Shown piece by piece: positions 38,650 through 49,745 of a stretch of DNA of 64,000 nt (within the stretch, counting starts at the first letter, position 1; each line of letters starts with the position of its first letter). The notes beneath the pieces were generated by a model. The model worked only from the letters and a program-made list of their open reading frames with translations. It was not told where the DNA came from and searched no databases. The translations under genes were made by a program, and so were the position numbers. Source of the stretch: Haemonchus contortus (taxonomy: Eukaryota > Nematoda > Chromadorea > Rhabditida > Trichostrongylidae); the NCBI GenBank assembly GCA_000469685.2, contig LS997566.1, forward strand, positions 26,356,432 to 26,420,431, written 5' to 3'.

Positions 38650-39117
38650 GGAGATCGGGGTCAGTACAACCCACTTGATGACCGAAGAGCTTATGCTGGA
38701 TTGGGTTAGGTCATGCGTTGGATCGAAATATTTGCTTTCAACTCAAATGATCGTCGACACATGGAGCCACTCAAGGATCATGGAGTGATTCCGGGTGTTT
38801 TGTCAACCGGCAAACAAGTGAAAGTGCTCAAAACTCCACCTGAGTTAACCTCCCAAATTCAGCATCTCGATGTATATTATTTCTTGCCATTCAAAGCCAT
38901 GTATAGGAGTATTGTCTCTTTCGTAGTTTCTCATGATTTGGACTTCTGCGTAAGCAACCACAACTCCATAATTCGCCTTGTCTATCCAGTATACTTCTTG
39001 TTTAGTGCGGCTAGTTTCAAAGAGTTCTTTTCTCATTCATGGTTTGCAGCAGGGTTCCTGGATGCAGACCCGGGGGAAACTCGAAACTCCTGTTCTACTG
39101 TTTCTCATCTCATCTAA
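38650..39117 (+). pseudogene. pogo-type (DDE_1) transposase fragment
   Basis: The plus strand reads MTEELMLDWVRSCVGSKYLL, then after a frame change MEPLKDHGVIPGVL, LKTPPELTSQIQHLDVYYFL and PFKAMYRSI. This follows the DDE_1 order W...LL.D..H, gI...LP...T...QPLDV..F.PFK..YR. The expected Asp of the QPLDV block is kept (QHLDV). It is confined between two inverted repeat S copies. Confidence 0.7.
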
Positions 39118-39421
39118 GCGGGAACTGTAAGAGTGCTGAGAGTGTAAGAGTGTGATAAACAGTTTTTCATTCTTTGCTCCCATTGTGATAAGCTTATATG
39201 TTCCAAACACTTTGTGTTAGATTACTATACCGTTCATAGAGTGCTCTATTATTCCGCCAGCACTTTCCCCTAAAAATGTCGGCTGTATCATACTGGCTCA
39301 CTTCTGTCACTTTCTAAGAAGCCACTACTTCATCCAGAAGCACCATGGTCTGACGAGCTGCCCGGCCGCCCTCTGCCGGAATTGCATGAAGCCGCCATAC
39401 CGTGAGTGGAGGGGTTCTATG

Positions 39422-39618
39422 GGATGCTTTCATAGTCCACCGCCGGCTGACGTAAAACGATAGTTCGTATGTAAGAAATCTACGTCTATTGCATTTTATT
39501 TCACGATCAGAACCGCATCTGACAGTGAAATAAAATGTAACAGACGTAGATTTCTTACATACGAATTTATTCGTTTTACGTCAGCCGGCGCGCCGGCCGA
39601 TGGACTACGAAAGCAGCC
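39422..39618. mobile_element. foldback MITE, copy 2
   Basis: Two inverted arms (CTTTCATAGTCCACCGCCGG on the left, CCGGCCGATGGACTACGAAAG on the right) with the inner arm TACGTAAGAAATCTACGTCT-type sequence shared with 17062-17282. The central loop differs and is shorter. Confidence 0.87.
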
Positions 39619-39670
39619 GATGTGCACCCCTAATCGGTCTGTGAAGGCGACAAGAAACTTTTTTGTAGTA

Positions 39671-40018
39671 TCATTTCTGGTGCTGCGTAAATATGAAGGA
39701 GGGCTGTAAGTGGCCTATATGATCCGTGAATGTGTTTTGCAAGCGTTCAGGACAGTTTTTATAAAGAAAGCAAAAGAAGCAAATGCATCAAGGATTCGAA
39801 CCTCCCGCCTCCATCCTCACAACTCGACCATCGCTGCATGTTCGGAACTGCTCGGGTCGTGTATAAAAGCAGCACCCTGGGAGAGGGTTCATAACCTTGT
39901 TCCCATAATCGTTTCGCAGATTTGGAACCCAGATTTGAAATCAGCGTTCGAAAACACCTATATCGGTATTCATATCATTCTGAATGGCCACAGGGTCCTA
40001 GTATCCTTCCCATGTAAG
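39671..40018 (+). repeat. tRNA-like dispersed repeat S, right member of inverted pair
   Basis: Carries GCATCAAGGATTCGAACCTCC (antisense of a perfect B box), GATTTGAAATCAGCGTTCGA and GGCCACAGGGTCCTAGTATC. Well-preserved reference copy of the family. Confidence 0.82.
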
Positions 40019-40438
40019 TAGATAATGTAGGCAAAATTTTTACTCTTATGAATCTTATGGGAATTTTGCGAAGAAAGGACTGAATAATTCGAGAGCTTCA
40101 CCGCAAACTAAATTGTTTACGCCATATAGGATTGCTCTTACGAAATCTAACATGTACCAGTGCGACGGTCTAGAGCCAATTAGTTCAGCAATGAGTGTTT
40201 ACGAAAGAAATATAAGGCATCATAAGCTACCTCCTCACTCTACCTTTAGTCTGAGCGTCGTATCCCACTTAGGAAGCCTATTATTTGTTTTGTTTTTCAT
40301 GAACACAACGAATCAGTTCTTGGTATTCTGATATCACAATTGTAGGAAATTGTATCCATCATGGCCTAATTAGCGACTGCAGGGACAATAACAACGAGTG
40401 CTAGCACGTACCCTTCATCTCAATAATGATCATATTAA

Positions 40439-41649
40439 CCCTTTGACGACAACGCCGATTTCGACGTGACGCGCCTATGGGGCCACGCCCCCTCCGTATC
40501 GTGCGCGACTGACATCTACCGCTGGGTGCCATGGTCCCAGGAGGAACTCCCTCCCGGGGATTGATAAATTTAGCAATATTTCGCTCAAAATGAAAGAAGT
40601 TAGACCTTGTTTCATCCGTTAATAATTATGTGAGGCCTGAAAATGGAGTTTAGGCTTGGAAGCAATGTAGGACAAAGTTCTGAAAATGATGTTTGCAGTA
40701 GAAATTCGTATCGAATTCAAGACCCTTGAACATCAAATCATGCTTTGCAACTGCCGTGTTGAGACTAACGGGGCGGTCACATGATCGCAAATCGATATTT
40801 ACAGGCCTTTGAAAAGTATGACCCGAGCCTAATTCGACATAGCGGCTGAAAAAGTCAATAAATGACCATTCCTGAACATCATGATGGACAGTTTCGTTGA
40901 CAACGTCGCAGGGCTATATGATCCTCAGATGAGTCGGCCAGTTTTGGTGAGGAAGATGAGTTTTTGGTGAATGATGACTCTGTACAACACTTAGTTGTAC
41001 CACTTCAATATGATTCATCCGAGGATGACGTGCATGAAAACAGTGATCAAATGGGTTCGTACACTCCGTTTGTAAGGAAAACAGCCAAATGGTACATAAG
41101 GCTCTTCTTCCATCTGCTGACCCAGACTGCTCTTGTGATCGCCTGGATGCTATATAATCAGAACAATAGGATGACGTTTAACGACTTCAAAATTGCAGTT
41201 GCCGAGACACTGATCGACCTTCATGGAAAAAACAGCACAAGACATGGGAAAAAACGCAAGATAATTGAGAAACCAGAGGCAGACTACAATGGGTGCTGGA
41301 AGTGTAAAAGTTGTTACACCAAAGTGGTAAACGATTTCAGTCGTCAATATGCTAGAGTACATGCCAAGAAAGTGAATCCCATGCAGCATTTGTCACGGCT
41401 TCTACGTCTGCAATGTTTCCAAAATGTACAGAGAAACTTCTGGAAGTACTTAGGCTTTTCTTGAGTGATACTCCATTGTACATATATGTTTGTAATGAAA
41501 AAGTTTTGATAAAGCAATAATGTGGACCATATTGCATATAAATACTACGAATTTGTTAATAAATATGAGGATATTAAATTAGTTTCATATGTGCAACTAA
41601 TGAGAAAACATGGAGGCACTCAACAGGGGGTGCTATGGTCGTCAAAGGG
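40439..41649 (+). mobile_element. internally deleted piggyBac element
   Basis: Ends are CCCTTTGACGAC at 40439 and its complement GTCGTCAAAGGG ending at 41649. The left flank is TTAA and the right flank TTAG, i.e. the piggyBac target duplication with one change. It contains one open frame (40915-41464) with only the extremities of a piggyBac transposase. Confidence 0.85.
40915..41464 (+). CDS. piggyBac-derived open frame lacking the DDE core
   Basis: An uninterrupted frame of about 180 codons. The start is acidic (SSDESASFGEEDEFLVNDDS), as in piggyBac N-termini. Then comes TAKWYIRLFFHLLTQTALVI, the conserved helix near the transposase C-terminus, followed by the basic KKRKIIEKP and a short cysteine cluster CWKCKSC. 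The catalytic middle is absent, so it cannot transpose by itself. There is no in-frame ATG before the Met of SDQMGSY. Retention of the frame may be chance, or selection for a DNA-binding product. Confidence 0.55.
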
Positions 41650-41735
41650 TTAGTGATCCATCAGTCAGAAAAAAGACAAAAATGCTTGACTTCAAGGGAT
41701 AAAAGTCTTGTATAAAGTCTTGGTGCGTTGATCAA

Positions 41736-41866
41736 GGCCACATGCGCATTCAATAGGTCACTACGAGCCTGAGTGAGAGTCAAATGCGTGGGCGCATCTG
41801 AAGGATGCGCCCACGCATTTGACTCTCACTCAGGCTCGTAGTGACCTATTGAATGCGCATGTGGCC
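41736..41866. repeat. perfect 131-bp palindrome
   Basis: Two 63-bp arms (41736-41798 and 41804-41866) are exact reverse complements around the 5-base loop TGAAG. The outer ends are GGCCACATGCGCATTC and GAATGCGCATGTGGCC. The right arm abuts the SINE copy at 41862. Confidence 0.96.
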
Positions 41867-42052
41867 TATACATTGACCTGCGTTGGCCTGCCGTATACAA
41901 GCCAGTGCTTTTTATCCTCAGACGAAACTGGAACCAATTAACCAACTCCGGAGGGACAGAAGGCTCGGTTGACTAGGCAGATTTCGATCCTAGACTCGAA
42001 GATGTGACTGTGCGTGTGTGAAGTGCGCACTTGCTACTACACCGCTTTCACC
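41862..42052 (-). repeat. tRNA-like SINE, copy 2
   Basis: Same order as copy 1 on the minus strand: A-box-like GGTGTAGTAGCAAGTGCGCAC, B-box-like TCTTCGAGTCTAGG, body with CCCTCCGGAGTTGGTTAATT and end TGTATAGGCC. Confidence 0.72.
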
Positions 42053-42191
42053 TAAGTACTACATAAATGTACATACATAAATATGTAAACATACAGTGCC
42101 CCGCATAAATAAATGTATGCCTACCCATGAATGACCCTAAAGCTCGTGACCCTTACTGTTTTGGAAAAGCTTACAATGGAAATTCTGACAA

Positions 42192-42211
42192 GTATTAGTA
42201 TTAGTATTAGA
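42192..42211 (+). repeat. TATTAG microsatellite
   Basis: Three consecutive TATTAG units. Confidence 0.7.
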
Positions 42212-42289
42212 TACAAATACATAGTAAAGCACTGAGTTTCATCTCCATTTTTCGAAGAGGATTCACTTGCCTGTCCGTTAACTACGAGG

Positions 42290-43330
42290 AATCAACAAAA
42301 ATGATAAATTACCAACTTCCCATGGAACTTCGAATAGAGACCTAAATATGTCGATAGGGTTTGGAAAGCCATTAACAAATTTAGAAATTAAAATTGCTAA
42401 ATGAGTACCGAAAAAGTTGTGAGCGCTCAAAGATTGCGATTTGCTCCTCGTTTTCTTTTTCGCTTTTGCAAAACGGGCTTTCATCCGAATAAAAGCTCTT
42501 AAACCGTTTTTTCACTAATTTAAGTCGGTGCTTTGTTCCGGCTATCATTTGCGGTCACCTATCTATCACCTATCACCACACATTTGAAATTTCTTGAGGT
42601 TGAGGGGGAGACGCGAATCGCTTAGAACAGATATGCGTGAAAACTGAATAGTGAACCTATTGAATATTGAATACTTATACAATACAATACAATACAATAT
42701 TGAAACCTCATACATGTTCTCTCTCTACAACGTAAATAAAACACGATATCGCTTCGAGACCAAAAATACACTGCTTCTCTACCCATTTTTTCGGTTGTTT
42801 CGTCTATGTTGAGTTTTCTCGCTTGTCCAAGACTATTTCACTTTGAGTGTTGGTATGTGTGTTTCGGTGTTAAAAATGAAAGAGTGTTATAAAAAAAGAC
42901 GTTGATGAATATTAAATGAGTGCGGTGATAGGAGATAGATAGCTGGTCGCAAGTGATAGCTGAAACAGAGCGCTAATATAAATTCGAAAAACGGTTTAGG
43001 AGCCTTTATTCGGCAAGCACGTTTTGCATAAGCGAAACCGACAAGGGGGAGCAAACCCTCATTGATAACCTGAAGAGGGAGAGAGGTAGAGCGCTGCCAC
43101 TACGCCACGGGGACCCTTGTGGCTATTGCGGGCAACTGGGCTTATCAACTGGCACTATCCCTCCATGCTTAAAAATGCAAACTTCGAACGTTCACCATTT
43201 CTTTGGTAGACTCATTTAGCACTTTTAATTCCAGTATTTGTTAATAACTTTCAAAGCTATCAGTATACGTAGGTCTCTATTCAAAGTTCCATGGGAATTT
43301 GAAACCCTTGCCGGGTTCGTTGATTGAAGC
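42290..43330. mobile_element. 1-kb foldback structure with roughly 300-400-bp arms
   Basis: 42290-42577 is the imperfect reverse complement of about 42928-43330 (for example AGGTCTCTATTC near AAGTTCCATGGGAA, GGTGATAG.AGATAGATAG, AAAACGGTTTA.GAGC). The centre, 42578-42927, is unrelated and includes the AATAC microsatellite. The right arm is longer because of an insertion near 43075-43200. No transposase is recognised. Confidence 0.78.
43075..43200 (-). other. insertion in foldback arm with tRNA-like start
   Basis: The minus strand reads CCCCGTGGCGTAGTGGCAGC, a tRNA A-box-like sequence. No B box was found. It is absent from the left arm. Confidence 0.35.
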
Positions 43331-44214
43331 TCGTATAGGGGAGTTGTAATTTTTCAGAATATTTTTCTTTAAGCGCCCGACGTTCTTCAACGAACGAATA
43401 TTCGGGAGAGTCAAGGATTCGGTCCTTTGTGGCGGATTTGAAGAGAGCTGAATGAGCTGGGGTAATCCGAGTAAATGGCAGTACTATTTACGACGCGAAG
43501 TTCAGATTTTTGATTGCAGTTGAAACTTGAAACTTTTTCTTGTAAAGTATCTGCCCAGCATGCTTGGAATCTTCACAGGTTCTTTGGAAATGACGAGCTA
43601 GGTTTTGGTATTTTCTTGAATAGTGAATATTCCCCCAATCGAAGGAAATGTCACACAACTTCACGTGCAGGAGTCGCCACAATAGTCCAGCTTCGCAGAT
43701 TAAGGAAAGTTTTTCAAAAAAAATCACCTCTGAGATATCCCCAAACGAAACAGCTTCAAAATGTAAATAGTGCAGTAATAGTTCGAGGGATTAGGCAAGT
43801 GGAGTGTATGACATCTTTGAGTGTAGGCATTGGAAGTTAGGTCGAAATAGGTGAAGATGTCGTGCAAGGCTGAGCTTTTTGTGAATATTGTCCGCCTTCT
43901 TTGTAACACTGCACTCAAACTTGAATTACTATTGGAACTAGTTGAAAACTATTCAAATCATCACCCTGAAGACGTGTGGTGATTTCAGCAAGGCCGTCCA
44001 AATTTTGTTCCTCAGAAGTCCCTAAGTAGAATAATTTGCGATCTGAAAACATACCTTTCTATTATTAGGGTCAAAGCGGCTTTACAAAAGAAGTTCGATG
44101 ACCTCTGCAGTTCAACATGTGATATAAAAGGATTTAGAAGGGGGGTCATCGTGCACTAAGTCTGATTGGATCTCTAGAAAACACGAAGCCAACACGACTA
44201 GTCAGGGGAGTCTA

Positions 44215-44934
44215 TTGAAATCTCGAGTCACTGTGTTGGGAGGCTTCCCTATATCTGACTGCGCTCGATCGATCTTAGAAATGGGCCCAAGTTTTTCAAC
44301 TTCGCAGTCCATTTCTACAGCTGTAATGCGAAAAGTAATGTGCAGTCTGCACGAGCTTCAAGATCGACTTTGTTATAAGGCTAGGTGTGATAACGGCTCC
44401 TTGGTGGCAGAACGAGAGAGAAATGTGCTCAACATTCCCTTTCCAGCCACGTTTTACAAACAGCAAGTACCACACATTGATTCTGATGCCAAATTCCGGA
44501 TCTTTGCCGACGAAACTTTTAAGGTGCTCTGTAGGTTCCAGAAACAAAACACCACATCTAACATTTCGCGGGAGCAAGCACGTGGTATTAAGGAACTTCG
44601 AGAACTAATAAAGTCTCGAGCCGTAAGGTTATCGGTCAGTGACAAAGGAGGAGAGTTCGCAGTAATTCCCAGACAACTTGATTATGAAATAACAGAACAC
44701 CATCTGGGAGACCCTTCTCTCTACCGCCCAGCTTCTGTGAAGGAATTCCAAAGGCAGTTTCGAAGACTGAACCGGATGTGGGTTTCAGTAGCACGGTCAG
44801 CAGGATTGGATTCAACTTTGATAACGCGGCTCAAACTTGAGTCGCCTTGTTGTCCCGTCCTGTATCTGCTCATAAAGAGACACAAGTTTTTGGATGCAGA
44901 TGACTTAGCTTCAATCAACCCAACATCCGTGTAA
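44215..44934 (+). pseudogene. PLE reverse transcriptase, N-terminal part
   Basis: The longest continuous segment of the element (239 codons). It covers GPSFSTSQSIS, the region before RT motif 1, SDKGGEFAVIPR, and the fingers block ending HKFLDADDLASINPTSV. The downstream RT continues in another frame (RPIISCVGSPADRIAW), which shows a frameshift near 44930. Confidence 0.82.
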
Positions 44935-45789
44935 GGCCGTCCTATCATAAGCTGCGTGGGCAGCCCTGCTGACCGAATTGCATGGTTTTTTAATACCATT
45001 TTAGCGCAGCTTCTCAAGTTTATTCCCTCCCACCTCACAAACACCCAAATGTTTCTGGATCGCCTTGGCGCACTGCACCTCAGTGGTTCGTGCGTCATGG
45101 AGTCCTTTACATAAATGTCGGCATTGGGTCTGCTATGGAAGCCGTGGTTGAGCTTCTTAGTCAGCACCAAAGCGGTATAAATATGCGAGGGCTCTCTATA
45201 TCCCAACTGATGGCGCTTGTGAATGAGTGCCTCAGTTGCAACATTTTCAAGTGGTCGGGGAGATACTTCGCTCAGACTAGAGGCTTAGCTATGGGACAAC
45301 GATTGGCACCTGTCTTGGCTTTGGCATTTATGGTCAGGATAGAAGCGCCTGAAGCGCCTGTACACGAATACTTGCCCTTACTTTACTTTAAGTTAACTCG
45401 GGAAAAACCGACCAAAACTGGCTTCCATTCTTAAATGTTCAAGTGAGGTTACACGGCGATACGATTATCACGAAGTGGTACACAAAGCCCAGCAATTAAA
45501 ATATCATTGTCCATTATCACTCAGCTCATCCTTTTTATATAAAGCGAGCGGTTGTTAGGGATATGTTCCTCACCGCTAAGGAAGTTTGCACTTGGGAGGA
45601 TGAGCGAAAAGAGTCGATCAAAATGGCATGCGATATTGCTGAGACGAATGGCCACCGCAATTTCCCAACTACAAGAAGAGCACCTTCTGATGGCGTGATC
45701 TTCAGACGTACCACCCCTCAAGCGCCTGGTTCGGAACAGGCTGTACGATCGCCTACGTACAACCTCAAACTGTGTGGTTTGTTCAGCTG

Positions 45790-46134
45790 AAAGGGAAAGT
45801 GATTGTAACATGTCTGGGGTGGTCTACAAAACTACTTGCCGCGATTGTGGGGATGAGTATATTGGAGAAACGGCACGCGAGGGTTGAAGAGCACATAGAT
45901 GGTATGAAGCGATTGAACGAGTCCACTGCATTAGGGAGTCATCGAATACAAAAGCACAACGGAGGCGTTTTTGAAGTCACCGTGGAGGTCGTGGCACAGG
46001 AATCGCAATTGTGCGCGCGTAAAACCCTCGAGGCATTTTGGATACAGGTCACCGATCCAAAAATGAATCGTAGGGAAGAATGCCTCGCAATCACGCGGGA
46101 GCTGCGGCCTTATATAAAGTTGTCCTTCGCATAG
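45790..46134 (+). pseudogene. PLE GIY-YIG endonuclease domain
   Basis: GVVYKTTC...CGDEYIGET gives the paired GVVY and YIG signature strands, with the conserved cysteines of PLE endonucleases (CSAERESDC upstream, CRDC). The frame shifts near 45890 before EEHIDG and TALGSHRIQKH. Nicks DNA in active PLEs; inactive here. Confidence 0.83.
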
Positions 46135-46318
46135 AGACAATGAATGAAGACCTACTCCAGCTGAGACTGGTCGATTATTATCATCGATTGCTGGTTGGTT
46201 TCGAAGAAGCTACGGTGAGTGATTCTCCTTTAATCACCTGCGTGCCCTGGGGGTCTCGAAGTTCAGTGTGGCAGTGGAGACGTTTGGTCGAATAGTCGAT
46301 AAATTGTTATGATCTTTC

Positions 46319-46358
46319 TAGGCTCTGAAGAAGGCGACTCCGCCGAAACGTCAGCCTA
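46319..46358 (+). ncRNA. hammerhead-ribozyme-like motif at PLE 3' end
   Basis: UAGGCU pairs exactly with AGCCUA (stem I). Between them lie CUGAAGA (core CUGANGA), a GGCG-ACUC-CGCC hairpin (stem II, with one extra A before it), GAAA and CGUC immediately before the 3' half of stem I, the expected cleavage position. Stem III is only the self-complementary ACGU, as in very short-stem forms thought to act as dimers. PLEs are known to carry hammerheads. Activity is not shown, and the extra A is a weakness. Confidence 0.55.
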
Positions 46359-46379
46359 ATAAAGCTTGTATACAAACCT

Positions 46380-47869
46380 CGTGAAGAGTTAAAGAAAACA
46401 CCCAATAACAGAACAATTATGCCGAGGTTCATAGAAAGCCGTACGTGGAAGTTACTAGCGAGAGCTTTTCTCCAGTGAAGCCTACAACGTTGAAGTTCCA
46501 TTCACGGCTAAGGGTTCTTACACTGTATATGCTCTTCGAGGAATCTGATTTTATCGTTTTCAGGTCGCGCCCATCCGTCGGCGGACGCTGTTCTTCTCTT
46601 ACCCTTGACTGAGTTGCATGTGTTATCGGTTGTTCCTGAATCTGAAAGTTCTTCTACGAAAAGACTATGTGAGAAAAACATATCGGTTTGTTGTGATGAT
46701 TATTTATGGGGGTTTTTCGCTCATTGTTAACATAGGTTTTCTACCTCCGAAATCTGATAGTATTCTGGTCTGCTACCGTTTTAGATAGAGAATGCTTTCT
46801 CGAAAGTTCTCGGCAGTATCAGCCTCCATCACACTCTGCCTCCTCTGAGATTTTGTGAGAAGCTTTTGCGCGTAATACCAAGCTCACTCTCCAATATATT
46901 GGTAAAAGATAAGCTAAACGACCTTTTCTGTCCGCAACTTATCTATATATTAGCAGAAGGTATGCATCCTTTTTTTTGTTGTTTAGAGGATATGAAGGGC
47001 TGCTATACAATTACCAGGTTTTGCTTTAGAAACTTCTCGTTTTGCCGCCCTTGGCGTCATGTCAATGAAAACTCCTATGAACTTGTCACCACCTGATTTC
47101 GTTTTGGTTGAGACAGTTTTGCGAACGCAGAAGCTGAGGAACTGGCCCGTCATACCGCTCTCAAAGTTTCCGAAGGTATGGGACCACTATATTTTTGGAA
47201 AAAATTTACTCTATTTCTGGTTGGTTCCATTACTGGTCTTGCGGCATGGTCATGAAAAAGATTGATCTGATGCGTGGTTTCCAGCTGTATGATGTAGGCA
47301 GTAAATTAGCCGAGACTTTTCATCTTTGTTTGATTTGAACCCAGTATATCTGACTACAGAACATCCCATTTTTTCATCGGTATATTTCATGGGAAGAAAT
47401 TAGGGACCAGAAACAATCCTCGGTAAATAAGATCGCCTCTCACCTTGAAAGGACGCGCTGTCGGACTAGATTGGAACTTGGACAAACAAGCGGGCAACGG
47501 GCAGACAATTTGTATCGTAATATTGAAGAACTAGTGGGATCGCCCAGCTGACAATGGGCTCTCCTCTTTCTTGTATTGAATTTAACCCTCCACCTGCATT
47601 CTCCCCAACTTTACAAGCTCTGGTCCAATACAACAGTAGCTATTGTCTCAGTGGAATACACACTTACCGACATCCTTCGTGCTTGGCCTGCCCGAGGTCC
47701 TGCTACAGTTCTATGTGTTCAAGTAGGATTGTTCATTCCCCTCTTCTTTTAATTTACTACGTGTTATCACTCATGTTGCGCTCATTTCGCGCATGCTCCG
47801 CTCCCTCCATAATCCCTACGCTCTCGCGAGTAGGATACAGTTTTTACTACCTACATTCGGTGTCCTAAT
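46380..47869. other. nothing recognised
   Basis: Several short frames without domains. A stem-like GATCGCCCAGCTGACAATGG at 47532 recurs near 58590 and 55088. Confidence 0.4.
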
Positions 47870-48735
47870 CCTGCCGCCTGTAATCGTGCCATATTTGATT
47901 GGGCGGGGCGTGCGCGGAAATTACTAATTGTCGTGCCTACGTCCAAATTAGGGATTTCCGCGCACGCCCCCCCCCCCCCCCCCTTGACAATCACGTCTTC
48001 TCGCCATCTATCAGCATTCCCTTCCTACCGCCTGCACCCCTACCAGATTGGAATGTCCCTATTTCGAATTAATAGTTTTCGCCCAAGCCGCGCCTTATGT
48101 GGGGGGGGGGTCTAGTCCTACCACCTGTCATCAAAGTTGCTACAATTTCGCCTGTACTCCTGCAAAATTCGAACATTCTAGGACAACCGGAGCAAGACTT
48201 AAGAGTTTTCGTTCAAACATTCACTTCGCTCGAACCCCGACCCTTGTGAGCGTGGTCTAGTCCTAGTACCTTCTTCGGTGTTCCTATTTTGCTGCTTGTA
48301 CACCTAGCAAACTTGAATACCCCATGTCCAGATTGTTAGTTTTCTTCCACGCCCCGGCATTTTTGGGCCGAGTCTAGTCCTACAACGCATCATCAATTTC
48401 CCACAACGTCGTCTGCACTCGTACAGAACTTGATCGCTCTAGATCCACGAAAACAGTAGTCATGAGTTTTCGCTCAAACATTTCGCGCAAACCCCACCTC
48501 TTGTGAGCAGTGTCCAGCCATGTCACCTACCAGAAGTGTTCCCATCCTGCCACCTGTATTCATACAAAATTTGAACGTCCCAGGTCCACGGGAACAGGGG
48601 TTATGAAATTCCGATCGTACATTTATTTCGCGCCAACCTGTGTAAAACCGTCCAATAAGTGTTCCCTTCCTGCCTCGTGCTCCTACCGAATTTGATCGCT
48701 CTAGGTCCAGTGCTCTAGGTCCAGGGGTTATGAAT
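47870..48735 (-). repeat. decayed array of 128-bp-type modules
   Basis: Repeating phrases CCTGTACTCC.GCAAAATTCGAAC, CTAGGTCCA.GGGAACAGG, TTATGAATTCCG and GTCTAGTCCTACCACC occur several times with irregular spacing, in the copy B orientation. G and C homopolymers (for example 47968-47985) mark the former GC-rich motifs. Clearly related to, but older than, copies A to D. Confidence 0.65.
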
Positions 48736-49096
48736 TCCGAAGCAGACAGGCCCTTACATATACAAATACACCAACAGACATGCTTAGTGGATTAAATATG
48801 TAAGTAGGATACAAGTGAAAGCTTCGACCAAAGTAGAGCCAAGTTCGACTCTCAGTGAATCTCGTCATTTTATTTCCGATCATGACTTTTAATTTCTGGG
48901 CTGTGCAACCATGATTCCAACACCACGTAAACTAATGTTACGAAGACAGTAATTGACAGACCAACTGACCTTTAGCGTAGTCGACCTGTGTAGTCCGCCG
49001 TTTACCCCAAACTGGAAGGAATGCGGTTTAAATAGAGTGAGTCTCATGTCAACTTGCTTCATTAGCCCCCACAGGGCTAATTACGCCACTCACCTG

Positions 49097-49440
49097 CTAT
49101 CGAATGTCATGTAAGACCCCTGACCAAGCCCCGACAAGAGGACCTCCCGATGGATCGAATGTACAATTTTGAAAGCCGCATAGGCAGCGAAGGGCGTCAG
49201 CTCTGTGGTGACCCCATCTGCTAATTCTAGGAGCCTTAGCCATGATCCAGAAGGCCTCTAAGGTTCGCCGCGAACTCTCTTTCCGGTCAAAGTGCTGTAT
49301 CAGCCTCATTTGCTTGCGTCTCTCGTCAACTACGCGGAAATGTTTCGCCGTTTTTGCCATAGCAATTATTCGCATGTGACTAGCTTTTCCAACGAATTCG
49401 ATGCATCCCTGTACGACGGTATCGGTCTTCACGTTTGAAC
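49097..49440 (-). pseudogene. second PLE endonuclease-domain fragment
   Basis: The minus-strand frame ends SRRTLEAFWIMAKAPRISR, matching ARKTLEAFWIQVTDPKMNRR of the PLE at 46020. Upstream, ECIEFVGKAS-like sequence may be the worn YIGET region. No RT is attached. Confidence 0.55.
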
Positions 49441-49609
49441 CCCTTCAGCTAGCCATGGACACGTCATTGCATTCCCTCGTCTCCGTCTTTCCCATTTGCA
49501 CACTTAGCGCTGCACCACCATATCTGTCTTCGAGCGCAGCACTGCTGTCTTTCTGTGTTTCAAGGGACATCGTATAATATGTACTCCCGTGCCTCCTTAT
49601 CTTCGTTCT

Positions 49610-49745
49610 TCACGCCATACACACTTGCACACGTACCACCTACACAAATACACATACATACATAGCGTACACATATACGCACGCGCACACGCATATACAT
49701 ACACATACAAATACACACTCCCACATATGTTAACACAACTGCACT
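49610..49745 (+). repeat. CA-rich low-complexity tract
   Basis: Irregular ACACAT/ACACGC words; the minus-strand frame is rich in Val, Cys and Arg for this reason only. Confidence 0.8.

Larger units (their letters stand above)
43900..46358 (+). mobile_element. Penelope-like element with GIY-YIG endonuclease, inactive
   Basis: Degenerate PLE retrotransposon. From about 44215: SDKGGEFAVIPRQLDYEITE (RT N-terminal block), CPVLYLLIKRHKF, then RPIISCVGSPADRIAW in another frame, and AQTRGLAMGQRLAPVLALAF (RT motif with LAMG..L.P). Then KFTREKP-like FKLTREKPTKTG, ITKWYTKPSN and HSAHPFYIKRAVVRDMF. The GIY-YIG domain follows at about 45810: SGVVYKTTCRDCGDEYIGET, then after a frameshift EEHIDGMKR and ARKTLEAFWIQVTDPKMNRR. 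The RT motif with the paired Asp is missing between LPLLY and FKLTREKP. Frameshifts are present. The 3' end carries a hammerhead-like motif. Confidence 0.85.

Noticed and set aside
44296..44645. Minus-strand frames within the Penelope-like element
   Set aside because: They are shadows of the RT frame on the plus strand.
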